From positions 1 to 5,576 of the forward strand of contig NZ_CALADU010000177.1 in assembly GCF_937890665.1 (NCBI RefSeq): DNA of 5,576 nt, written 5' to 3'. A program made the position numbers and the translations under genes. Below are positions 1 to 4,320 of the stretch, piece by piece; position 1 is the first letter of the stretch; each line of letters begins with the position of its first letter. Source of the stretch: an uncultured Subdoligranulum sp. (GTDB lineage Bacteria > Bacillota_A > Clostridia > Oscillospirales > Ruminococcaceae). The notes beneath the pieces are model-generated. The model made no database searches. It saw only the letters and a program-made list of their open reading frames with translations, and had not been told where the DNA came from.

Positions 1-47
1 CGCGTTAAACATAAAGAAATATTTGAGCAAATTAAAAACATTTGATT

Positions 48-683
48 ATGGCAAATAAAGCTAGTTCCCTTATGGGATTCCATCAGATTGACAATAATAA
101 GGTTCATCGTTCTACCTTTGACTTGTCTCGTCGTAATTTGTTCACTGCTAAAATCGGTGAACTTTTACCAGTATTTTGTGAAGAAGTCATCCCTGGTGAT
201 GATTTTAAGGTAAATATGCAACATTTCAGTCGTTCTATGCCTGTTCAGTCTGCTGCATTTACTCGTCTTCGTGAGAATATCCAGTTCTTTTTTGTTCCTT
301 ACACTTCTTTGTATTATCGTTTCCGTGAGTGTATGCAGAATATGACCAAAGGTCAGAACGGGCAGAATATTTCACGCTCAGCGTCTTCTCCTTTTGATAA
401 TAAGGATTTAACTACGGAACTTCCTTACATTCTGATGCGTGATATTTATCAGTATCTTGCTGTTCTTCTTAATTATACTGATGATGATGATTTTGGATCT
501 CCTCCGGCAAGGCCAGCACCGACTGCTTTTGCAGCCGCTTCATACGGCGATGGAGTTCCCGTTTGGCCTCCTTCAAGGAGGAGAAGTATTGGGTATCATA
601 TTCCGCCAGTTTGGACGCTGCCTCCTGGTCAGGGCGGCAGAAGGTCACCTTATAGATCCGGTCATGACAAAGCTCCCAGATGA
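48..683 (+). CDS. Microvirus major capsid protein, N-terminal part, chimeric 3' end
   Basis: The first roughly 148 residues match what is known of the major capsid protein (VP1, phiX174 F-like) of small ssDNA phages. Marks are the FDLSRRNLFTAKIGELLPV block near residues 24-43, EEVIPGDDFKVN near 45-56, SRSMPVQSAAFTRLRENIQF near 61-80 and FFVPY near 81-85, in the order seen in Alpavirinae-type capsids. The family is usually about 500-650 residues, so most of the protein is missing. I chose the ATG at 48 over the upstream TTG at 42 because MANK-type starts are usual there. No Shine-Dalgarno sequence precedes it; the upstream DNA is A-rich, which fits a Bacteroidetes host. After TDDDD (about base 491) the frame runs antisense through a Firmicutes gene to a chance stop at 683, and that tail is not capsid. 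The virion role is known for the family; the exact subfamily is my inference. Confidence 0.85.
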   Translation: MANKASSLMGFHQIDNNKVHRSTFDLSRRNLFTAKIGELLPVFCEEVIPGDDFKVNMQHFSRSMPVQSAAFTRLRENIQFFFVPYTSLYYRFRECMQNMTKGQNGQNISRSASSPFDNKDLTTELPYILMRDIYQYLAVLLNYTDDDDFGSPPARPAPTAFAAASYGDGVPVWPPSRRRSIGYHIPPVWTLPPGQGGRRSPYRSGHDKAPR

Positions 684-804
684 TTTTTTTGTGAAGCTCC
701 ACGAAGCCCTGCTCATCTGCATCCAGTGTGTGCTGCTCCAGTCCTTCTACAAAATCCATCAGATAGCCGATCAGCTCCTGCCGGCTCAGTTCGTTGTATT
801 CCAT
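469..804 (-). CDS. Hypothetical helical protein, C-terminus cut by the contig join
   Basis: I do not recognise this protein. The start is the ATG at 804, preceded on the minus strand by a strong GGGGGAG ribosome binding site about 6 bases away; the open frame upstream of it is only antisense to the neighbouring gene. The product is charged and helical: an N-terminal MEYNELSRQELIGYL stretch, an acidic middle (LEQHTLDADEQGF, residues 22-34), then a basic region with KRELHRRMKRLQKQ near residues 81-94 that could form a coiled coil. About 104 residues look native; the last seven (NHHHQYN) are read from the phage DNA on the other side of the join, so the real C-terminus is lost. It starts 26 bases after the stop of the DUF2442 gene on the same strand, so the two are probably co-transcribed. 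Confidence 0.6.
   Translation of the reverse strand: MEYNELSRQELIGYLMDFVEGLEQHTLDADEQGFVELHKKIIWELCHDRIYKVTFCRPDQEAASKLAEYDTQYFSSLKEAKRELHRRMKRLQKQSVLALPEEIQNHHHQYN
478..500. other. Junction between microvirus DNA and Firmicutes DNA
   Basis: To the left the plus strand reads as an AT-rich capsid gene. To the right the minus strand reads as a GC-richer bacterial gene with a good ribosome binding site. Both reading frames lose sense at the same place, around a GAT-rich stretch (GATGATGATGATT). I see no dif-like site, target duplication or transposon end here. The exact base of the join cannot be fixed by eye. Confidence 0.7.
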
Positions 805-830
805 TCTTCTCCCCCTTGATTTTCCTGCTG

Positions 831-1106
831 TTACACCGCACTGCCCTGGGTGTAGATATAGGCAGGGCTTAAATCGATTGCACCATTCTGCCAGACCGGA
901 ACACCGTGATCCAGACCGACCTGCCCGAAGAGGGCTGGATCGCAAAGAGGACGAAAGGCCTCGGTGTCCAGCAGCGGCGTAAGATCCAGGATCCGGCTCT
1001 CTCCGGTCGAAAATTTTGCCCACAGCCGGAAGCCGCTCAGGGCATGAACTTCTGTGATGTGCAGCACTGCGCTCCCGGACGCGGATTCTGCAATACGATA
1101 TTCCAT
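831..1106 (-). CDS. DUF2442 domain protein
   Basis: A 91-residue protein starting at the ATG at 1106, with a clear GGAGGTG ribosome binding site 7-8 bases upstream on the minus strand. The sequence fits the DUF2442 family in order and length: ITEVHALSGFRLWAKFSTGE near residues 17-36, LDLTPLLDTEAFRPLCDPAL near 40-59, then FGQVGLDHGVPVWQNGAIDL, with the typical D..P.Y end (DLSPAYIY). DUF2442 proteins are small; some are encoded next to DUF4160 proteins in toxin-antitoxin-like pairs, but their function is not established, and the neighbour here is not DUF4160. It is the first gene of a probable two-gene operon with the unknown protein downstream. An intrinsic terminator ends 26 bases before its start and I find no promoter between them, so its transcription would need read-through or a cryptic promoter. 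The family call is from memory of its conserved pattern. Confidence 0.8.
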   Translation of the reverse strand: MEYRIAESASGSAVLHITEVHALSGFRLWAKFSTGESRILDLTPLLDTEAFRPLCDPALFGQVGLDHGVPVWQNGAIDLSPAYIYTQGSAV

Positions 1107-1132
1107 AAACACACCTCCGGACTCTGGATGCG

Positions 1133-1159
1133 AAAAAAGACCCAACTGGGTCTTTTTTT
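1133..1159 (-). terminator. Terminator behind CRISPR unit 1
   Basis: A perfect 11-bp stem with a 4-base loop: AAAAAAGACCC, loop AACT, GGGTCTTTTTT. It has a T run on either strand, so it could act both ways. On the minus strand it lies about 36 bases after the last repeat of CRISPR unit 1 and would end that transcript. It also sits in the leader of the DUF2442 gene. Confidence 0.8.
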
Positions 1160-1194
1160 CTGAACAGCCTTCGCACATTAGGCATGGCTTTCAA

Positions 1195-1296
1195 GTTTGA
1201 CTACCATCTAAAACAACTCGACTCTCAAGCGCAATCTCCATAAAGCTGGGGAGGACGAGGGTTTGACTACCATCTAAAACAACACGATTCTCAAAC
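1195..1296 (-). CRISPR. CRISPR unit 1: two repeats, one spacer, type II-A-like
   Basis: Two 36-bp direct repeats (1195-1230 and 1261-1296) flank one 30-bp spacer (1231-1260), the usual type II geometry. The repeats agree at 33 of 36 positions. In crRNA orientation (minus strand) the inner repeat begins GTTTGAGAATCG, continues TGTTGTTTTAGATGG and ends AGTCAAAC. This has the same layout as the known type II-A consensus (GTTTTAGAGC...TGTTTTGAATGG...CAAAAC), with complementary ends GTTTGA/TCAAAC. The repeat at 1195-1230 carries three changes (AGC end instead of AAC, plus two inside), as expected of the degenerate leader-distal repeat, which also fixes the direction. No cas9, cas1 or cas2 lies in the window. 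A two-repeat array is weak evidence by itself; the exact 36/30/36 spacing, the leader motif, the neighbouring csn2-like tail and the terminator make it convincing. Confidence 0.8.
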
Positions 1297-1364
1297 CTCA
1301 AAGTTGAGAAAAGCACCACGACACATGCTGTGTTATTTCAGATGGATCTGCCATCACTACCAGT
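1297..1364 (-). promoter_or_regulatory. Probable CRISPR leader of unit 1
   Basis: This 68-bp stretch lies between the stop of the csn2-like fragment and the first repeat, where a type II-A leader belongs. Its last bases on the minus strand are CAACTTTGAG, directly against the repeat GTTTGAG. The known leader-anchoring motif of one type II-A group is ATTTGAG; here six of seven bases agree. I cannot identify a clear -35/-10 pair in it. Confidence 0.55.
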
Positions 1365-1514
1365 TTACAGCATCAAATCGGGCGCGTCAAGCCGGAGTTC
1401 ACAAAAGTCCTGGTCCAGCAGGATCACTTCTTCTGCAGGCAGGATTTGATCCAACTTCGGTATAAATTTTCCTGTATCGGCAAAAATATCGGTTATTATT
1501 AACTTTGATTTCCG
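1365..1514 (-). pseudogene. csn2: 3' remnant, probably csn2
   Basis: An open minus-strand frame of about 50 codons without a start codon, ending in TAA at 1365-1367. The readable tail includes KLDQILPAEEVILLDQDFCE followed by LRLDAPDLML. The ILLDQDFCELR part resembles the IIIDEDLCEI-type strand found at the C-terminus of Csn2, the type II-A protein that forms a DNA-encircling tetramer during spacer acquisition. Position supports this: csn2 is normally the last cas gene, immediately before the leader, as here. Csn2 is usually about 220 residues, so at least three quarters is missing. The break probably lies near 1470-1515, where an inverted repeat and the start of an unrelated plus-strand fragment are found. 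The name rests on a short motif plus context and needs a profile search; an unrelated gene end remains possible. Confidence 0.45.
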
Positions 1515-1529
1515 CTATTTTTGCCGATA
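1475..1529. repeat. 14-bp inverted repeat at a probable breakpoint
   Basis: TATCGGCAAAAATA (1475-1488) is matched by its exact reverse complement TATTTTTGCCGATA (1516-1529), with 27 bases between. It falls where the minus-strand csn2-like fragment and the plus-strand fragment meet. There is no T run, so it is not a usual terminator. It could be a recombination scar or a small element end. Confidence 0.5.
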
Positions 1530-1671
1530 TCAAGATGATCTAAAATTGTTCTACTATCGAGGATTAAAAGAGTGGGGACGAGAAAAAGGATATCTGATGG
1601 ATACCTGTCTGACCGCACAGGACAGATATAAAGCTTATTTGGACTATTTTCGAATTGCCTATGATAGGTAA
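1501..1671 (+). pseudogene. Gene fragment, C-terminal 56 codons, unknown family
   Basis: A plus-strand frame that reads like a real protein end but has no start codon or ribosome binding site. It contains DDLKLFYYRGLKEWGREKGY (about 1534-1593) followed by LMDTCLTAQDRYKAYLDYFR and a stop at 1669-1671. The mix of charged, aromatic and helical residues and the third-position codon use look coding rather than random. I do not recognise the family. Its 5' side ends at the inverted repeat around 1500, so it was probably cut when the neighbouring CRISPR locus was rearranged. The remnant downstream is in a different frame and looks like another protein. Confidence 0.4.
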
Positions 1672-1700
1672 CTTGGAAAATCGTTGTTTTTGCGCCATGA

Positions 1701-1781
1701 TCCGATTGCAACTTCGTATGCGATAAGCGCGGAGAAAAATTTTGCATTCAGGTTGCCTATCTGCTTGCACCGGAATATCTG
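1701..1781 (+). pseudogene. Fragment resembling the C-terminal part of an AAA ATPase with DUF4143
   Basis: The plus-strand frame reads CNFVCDKRGEKFCIQVAYLL, which parallels the VDFVAEK.GEK.YIQVAYLL pattern near the C-terminus of the common bacterial AAA-DUF4143 ATPases. There the D and Q residues belong to a nuclease-like fold. Only about 27 codons remain, an in-frame TGA at 1698-1700 cuts the upstream side, and the expected aspartate of VDF is an asparagine. The protein family is usually about 400 residues, so this is a relic. The identification is from motif memory only. Confidence 0.4.
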
Positions 1782-1810
1782 AGATTTCCGCCTGATGGAG
1801 GAATGGAACG

Positions 1811-1847
1811 AAAGAGAATGTGTCCAACTTGGACACATTCTCTTTTT
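1811..1847 (+). terminator. Strong intrinsic terminator
   Basis: A perfect 16-bp stem, AAAGAGAATGTGTCCA and its complement, around the three-base loop ACT, followed on the plus strand by TCTTTTT overlapping the stem end. It would end transcription of the plus-strand remnants. On the minus strand it lies just after the recombinase stop, with only a short T run (TTTCG), so it may also serve that gene. Confidence 0.8.
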
Positions 1848-1861
1848 GAATGAAGCAAGCC

Positions 1862-2716
1862 TCAGTTTCCAAGGTAGTTGATTACGACCACCTCCAGCCG
1901 ATTGTGCCCCAGATCCTGCGATACCTGGGCCAGGGCAGCCCGGTCGTATACCTCTCCCCTGCGGCTGCCACGGCAGAGATACCGCTCGTTCGGCGGCAGG
2001 GTGTGGGGATCCCGGGCCAGCTCGGCATACCTGGCAGCTGCATACTCACGACGATAGCTGTGTACATCGCAGGAGCTTTCGATCTTGCCCCAGATCGCCC
2101 TTTGTCCCTCCCCCTGGTATGATACAACCAATGCCTGAGCGGCCTGTGTGACCGTTACAGTCCGTGCTTTCCCGCCCTTTCCCTTTCTCACTTCAACAAA
2201 AACCCCTGCGCTACTGCTGTGAATATCGCAGGGGCGTACGGCCTCCGCCTCCGACCGGCGGAGGCCGCTTCCCCGGAGAAAAGCCACCAGATCGGCATTT
2301 TTCTTTTCTGAGAAGTGTGCATCACGGGCAGCAGCTCCCCGGCTGCGGATAATATCCTCTCTCTTCCGGGAAGGCAAGGAAATCCCCCAGGACGTTGTGG
2401 GAACCTGGTAGAGCTTGGAGATGGCTGCCACCTCGGTGCGCACCGTCCAGGCAGACAGCCCACGATCAATCTCTCGCCGGATGTACTCCGGCACAAATTG
2501 CCGCAGCTCCTCCAGGGTACGGCAGCCGTGCTCCTCTTTGCCCCATTTTGCAAAACGGCAGCACTGCTCTGTGTAGACCTCCAGTGTCCGATAGCTGAAG
2601 ATCCCCTGGGGGTGGTTTGTCTGTTCCGCAGCCTTTGCCTCTCTCTTTTTTTCACCGATACGGAGCTGACTCTGTAGCTCCCTGTTGATCTGATGAATGA
2701 TCGAGCCATTTTTCAT
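1862..2716 (-). CDS. Tyrosine recombinase / integrase
   Basis: A 284-residue site-specific recombinase. An N-terminal core-binding (SAM-like) region spans about residues 38-120 (YRTLEVYTEQCCRFAKWGKE, then AWTVRTEVAAISKLYQ). The catalytic domain follows: Arg I at R153 in GSGLRRSEAE, the beta-hairpin lysine K180 in RKGKGGKAR, H219 and R222 in DVHSYRRE, H271 in DLGHNR, and the nucleophile Y281 in INYLGN at the very end. All six key positions are present, so the enzyme may be active; members cut and rejoin DNA to integrate or excise elements. I chose the ATG at 2716 because GAGGG lies 8 bases upstream and the protein length is then normal. The frame stays open upstream to an ATG at 3130, but that extension does not look like a recombinase. 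The gene is GC-richer than its flanks, suggesting separate acquisition. No att sites were identified. Confidence 0.9.
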   Translation of the reverse strand: MKNGSIIHQINRELQSQLRIGEKKREAKAAEQTNHPQGIFSYRTLEVYTEQCCRFAKWGKEEHGCRTLEELRQFVPEYIRREIDRGLSAWTVRTEVAAISKLYQVPTTSWGISLPSRKREDIIRSRGAAARDAHFSEKKNADLVAFLRGSGLRRSEAEAVRPCDIHSSSAGVFVEVRKGKGGKARTVTVTQAAQALVVSYQGEGQRAIWGKIESSCDVHSYRREYAAARYAELARDPHTLPPNERYLCRGSRRGEVYDRAALAQVSQDLGHNRLEVVVINYLGN

Positions 2717-3130
2717 ACATTTTTCCCTCAATCTTTCACAAAATTCACCCGTATCGTGGGCCAGACGCCATCTGTTCAGCAATGAAGACAGGGGTTGACG
2801 CCACCCCGCAGGCGGAGGGTTTACCGCCCCCTCACGGCTCTTTTTCCTTCTTAACTGGTTAGTCGTAGGAATGGATCGTGTTTTTCTCATGTAAGGGGGA
2901 TTACAATTCTTCATTTCCAACCATTTTTTACTTGTTTTAATCAAGAGAATAAAAAAACATAAATCATTTAATATGATGCTCAATACATTTGTATATCCGT
3001 TGGCCAGAGGAAGCCACTTGACTGCCTCAACGCCAGATGTATCGATAAAGTCCTCTGACATATCCTTGCAGGACAGATCGGACCAGCTCAATAGACTGAG
3101 GCCTTCTAACAACAGGCTATCGAATCCCAT
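2717..3130 (-). other. Open frame upstream of the recombinase, possible extension or separate small gene
   Basis: The recombinase frame continues open for 138 more codons up to an ATG at 3130 that has a good ribosome binding site (GAGGAG, about 7 bases away). The encoded stretch starts MGFDSLLLEGLSLLSW, has one hydrophobic segment (NVLSIILNDLCFFILLI, residues 48-64) and then a basic and proline-rich region. It matches no recombinase N-terminus that I know. Between 2791 and 2850 the DNA is GC-rich and contains GGCGG/CCGCC pairing. This may be a real small membrane protein fused by loss of its stop, a translated leader, or chance. Otherwise I see nothing in this stretch. Confidence 0.3.
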
Positions 3131-3170
3131 CTTTTTCTCCTCTCAGTTCCAGGTGGATTTTCTTTTCTAT

Positions 3171-3204
3171 ATAAAAAGGGCTGCCCTCAGAGAAGGCTGC
3201 CCTT
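3171..3204 (-). terminator. Second terminator before the recombinase region
   Basis: AAGGGCTGCC (3176-3185) pairs with GGCTGCCCTT (3195-3204) with one T-T mismatch and a 9-base loop. On the minus strand the stem is followed by TTTTTATAT. It sits just downstream of another minus-strand terminator, so the candidate RNA upstream has tandem terminators that shield the recombinase region. Confidence 0.65.
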
Positions 3205-3215
3205 GAATTGGCTAA

Positions 3216-3259
3216 TAAAAAAGGCACGGTCACACCCAAAAAAGGGCGCAATCGTGCCT
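3216..3259 (-). terminator. Terminator of the candidate small RNA
   Basis: On the minus strand AGGCACGATTGCGCCC, loop TTTTTT, GGGTGTGACCGTGCCT forms a 16-position stem with one mismatch and a few G-U pairs, followed by a T run (TTTTTTATT). The G-U pairs work only in the minus-strand RNA, which fixes the direction. Confidence 0.75.
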
Positions 3260-3343
3260 AAAATGTTTCAAACCGGTCAGTGCTCACAAGGGAGCAGAGC
3301 CATACTTAACCGCCAGAACAGCGGTCGGGATGCTACAATCAAT
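3216..3343 (-). ncRNA. Candidate small RNA of about 125 nt, unknown family
   Basis: No convincing reading frame is present, yet the stretch has its own promoter and a terminator on the minus strand. From the predicted start near 3343 the RNA would form a short hairpin ACCGC/GCGGT with loop TGTTCTG, then TGCTC/GAGCA with a six-base loop, then a single-stranded GGTTTGAAACATTTT linker, and finally the terminator hairpin. It lies directly behind the Rpn-like remnant. I compared it by eye with both CRISPR repeats and found no anti-repeat, so I do not call it a tracrRNA. I also do not recognise 6S, SRP, tmRNA or a riboswitch. The promoter and terminator are seen; the RNA itself is inferred. Confidence 0.5.
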
Positions 3344-3349
3344 ATATTC

Positions 3350-3378
3350 AGTTTATCGCATTCCAGGATACATGTCAA
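3350..3378 (-). promoter_or_regulatory. Promoter of the candidate small RNA
   Basis: On the minus strand a perfect TTGACA (-35, 3373-3378) is followed after exactly 17 bases by TAAACT (-10, 3350-3355). It starts six bases beyond the stop of the Rpn-like remnant and reads into the candidate RNA. The predicted start is near 3343. Confidence 0.6.
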
Positions 3379-3383
3379 CATAT

Positions 3384-3653
3384 TTACATTGACTGCATGA
3401 TTTCTTTGATGGTTGGACGGTCTTCTGCAGAGATTTTCATGTTATCACATGTCTGCTCAAACGACCATCCGGTAGTCTCCATCAAGTTCTTAACATCTTC
3501 GGCCTTTTCCATGTTTTGAATTTTTTCAGAAACTCTGCACATAGTCTCAACTCCTTCTTTCTCTGTTTTGTAGCGTCTAACATTTCGGGCCAGTATCGCG
3601 TTGTGTATGTCTTTGGCTTCTTTGCAGAAGAAATCGTGCATCAGGCGGCTAAC
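3384..3653 (-). pseudogene. C-terminal remnant of an Rpn-family / PD-(D/E)XK transposase-like protein
   Basis: About 89 residues ending in TAA at 3384-3386. The pattern SRLMHDFFCKEAKDIHNAIL, then ARNVRRYKTEKEGVETMCRV, then SEKIQNM matches the tail that follows the nuclease domain in Rpn-type putative transposases common in gut Firmicutes (HDF.C...D.......R.R..K..E.G...MC). The last 40 residues (WSFEQTCDNMKISAEDRPTI) look like the small helix-turn-helix-like end of those proteins. The N-terminal PD-(D/E)XK nuclease domain, about 200 residues, is missing: upstream the frame runs straight into the terminator at 3689-3718 and then the CRISPR unit. No start with a ribosome binding site is evident, so it is probably not expressed as a nuclease. 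Rpn proteins promote recombination through DNA cleavage; this remnant could not. Confidence 0.6.
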
Positions 3654-3688
3654 TTCATCATACCAAAAATATTTTAAACTTGCCAAAT

Positions 3689-3718
3689 AAAAAAGAGGCT
3701 CATACAAGCCTCTTTTTT
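3689..3718 (-). terminator. Terminator behind CRISPR unit 2
   Basis: A perfect 12-bp stem, AAAAAAGAGGCT and AGCCTCTTTTTT, with the six-base loop CATACA, giving T runs on either strand. On the minus strand it lies 28 bases after the last repeat of unit 2. Confidence 0.85.
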
Positions 3719-3746
3719 GTTTTACAATTCAGGAACACTCGTTTGA

Positions 3747-3844
3747 GGTTTGGACACCTACGAAACAACAGTATTCTCAAACCCGCATCACTGTACTGCA
3801 AACCAGATGGTTTGGATACCTACAAAACAACAGTATTCTCAAAT
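3747..3844 (-). CRISPR. CRISPR-like unit 2: two repeats, one short spacer
   Basis: Two 36-bp direct repeats (3747-3782 and 3809-3844) agree at 33 of 36 positions and flank a 26-bp spacer (3783-3808). In the minus orientation they begin GTTTGAGAATACTG or ATTTGAGAATACTG and end GTATCCAAACC or GTGTCCAAACC, with the inner TGTTGTTT typical of type II-A repeats. They share GTTTGAGAAT and TGTTGTTT with unit 1, but the second half differs, so this is a different repeat family or a diverged one. The spacer is shorter than the usual 30. The unit has its own promoter and terminator on the minus strand and could give an RNA of about 175 nt. No cas genes are present. A two-copy repeat of another origin remains possible. 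Confidence 0.65.
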
Positions 3845-3871
3845 CCACCGGAAATTCCTGAGTACCTAAAT

Positions 3872-3900
3872 ATAGTATACCAAAAAATCAAATAAGTCAA
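3872..3900 (-). promoter_or_regulatory. Promoter of CRISPR-like unit 2
   Basis: On the minus strand TTGACT (3895-3900) is followed after 17 bases by TACTAT (3872-3877). An overlapping extended -10, TGGTATACT (3874-3882), is also present. The predicted start near 3866 is about 22 bases before the first repeat, and nothing but the repeats lies between it and the terminator at 3718. Confidence 0.6.
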
Positions 3901-4025
3901 ATCACACCGTTTGACCAGGAAACTTTCTCTGTGCTGCATCGATTGCCAAAAACCAGAAGAAACTGCCGATTACGGGCGGTGACCACTGAACCGATAAGCC
4001 CTTGCCTTCGCTGTGGATCGTATCA

Positions 4026-4043
4026 GCAAATAAAAAGAAGTAA
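4026..4043 (+). pseudogene. 3' end of a decayed type I holin-like toxin gene
   Basis: The plus-strand frame ends ...SANKKK and TAA (4041-4043), exactly at the base of a hairpin. This resembles the basic, lysine-rich end of the small putative holin-like toxins of Firmicutes type I toxin-antitoxin loci, whose stop codon also abuts an AAGTAACCGC hairpin. The hydrophobic N-terminal part of such a toxin (about 30 residues in all) is absent; the frame is closed by TGA at 3973-3975, so no functional toxin is encoded. The stretch 3901-4025 upstream contains no gene I can support. The assignment rests on layout and memory of related loci. Confidence 0.4.
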
Positions 4044-4072
4044 CCGCCGAGCCTCCAAGCAAGCAGTTACTT
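4038..4072 (-). terminator. Hairpin terminator of the antisense RNA
   Basis: AAGTAACCGC (4038-4047) pairs with GCAGTTACTT (4063-4072), ten positions with one mismatch and a 15-base loop, with a T-rich tail (CTTTTTATTT) on the minus strand. Confidence 0.65.
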
Positions 4073-4120
4073 CCGTAATTGAGTAGGGGGCTAACCGTCT
4101 GCCAGTAGCACCCTTATTCT
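4038..4120 (-). ncRNA. Antisense antitoxin RNA of a type I toxin-antitoxin remnant
   Basis: A minus-strand transcript is predicted from the extended -10 promoter at 4127-4135 to the hairpin at 4038-4072. That hairpin (GTTACTT/AAGTAAC, extended by GC pairs across one mismatch) is followed by CTTTTTATTT on this strand, so it is a terminator. The length, about 80-85 nt, and the convergent position over the 3' end of a toxin-like frame are the arrangement known for Firmicutes type I loci, where the RNA pairs with the toxin mRNA tail. Since the toxin body is lost, the RNA may persist as an orphan and could still act on related toxins elsewhere in the genome. Confidence 0.5.
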
Positions 4121-4126
4121 ATATTC

Positions 4127-4135
4127 AGTATATCA
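4127..4135 (-). promoter_or_regulatory. Extended -10 promoter of the antisense RNA
   Basis: On the minus strand TGATATACT is an extended -10 element (TG, one base, TATACT). I find no good -35, which extended -10 promoters can lack. The predicted start is near 4120. Confidence 0.5.
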
Positions 4136-4252
4136 CAAGGCTACTGTCGCTTCAATCAGAGCTGTTCGAACCTGTAAGCATTTTAGACCACAGAAGCAGG
4201 CTTCCGAGAAAACAGGGTGAATCTCACCGGATATTTTCGCTTGTGTCCCCCA

Positions 4253-4281
4253 TTGCTCTCCCCTTGGCTCCCCGGTATAAT
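4253..4281 (+). promoter_or_regulatory. Promoter of the decayed actin-like gene region
   Basis: A perfect TATAAT (4276-4281) has TTGCTC (4253-4258) exactly 17 bases upstream. A GGGGGG run at 4309-4314 then acts as a possible ribosome binding site for the GTG at 4321. So a complete start signal survives in front of broken coding sequence. Confidence 0.55.
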
Positions 4282-4320
4282 GGGGCTGAACGGACTTGCT
4301 GAAAAAAAGGGGGGCTCGCT

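Noticed and set aside
1..490. Integrated microvirus prophage with dif-type site
   Set aside because: Known microvirus prophages use XerCD/dif sites, but no dif-like palindrome is visible near the join and only part of one phage gene is present.
439..819. Plus-strand 126-codon frame across the phage join
   Set aside because: It spans the join and is antisense to the unknown minus-strand gene; the hydrophobic start is an off-frame reading of the capsid gene.
1564..1872. Minus-strand 102-codon frame
   Set aside because: It runs through the terminator hairpin and antisense to both plus-strand fragments; no ribosome binding site.
2188..2709. Second minus-strand frame of 173 codons within the recombinase
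   Set aside because: It is the shifted frame of the recombinase gene, arginine- and serine-rich as expected from GC-rich shadow frames.
3216..3343. tracrRNA for the CRISPR units
   Set aside because: It has the right size, promoter and terminator, but I find no anti-repeat to either repeat; only a 7-base CACGATT match to unit 1, which lies inside the terminator stem.
3902..4066. Minus-strand frame without a start codon, reading through IGSFFWFLAIDAA to TGA
   Set aside because: It looks membrane-like, but it lies antisense to the toxin 3' region, has no start codon or ribosome binding site and begins inside the terminator hairpin.
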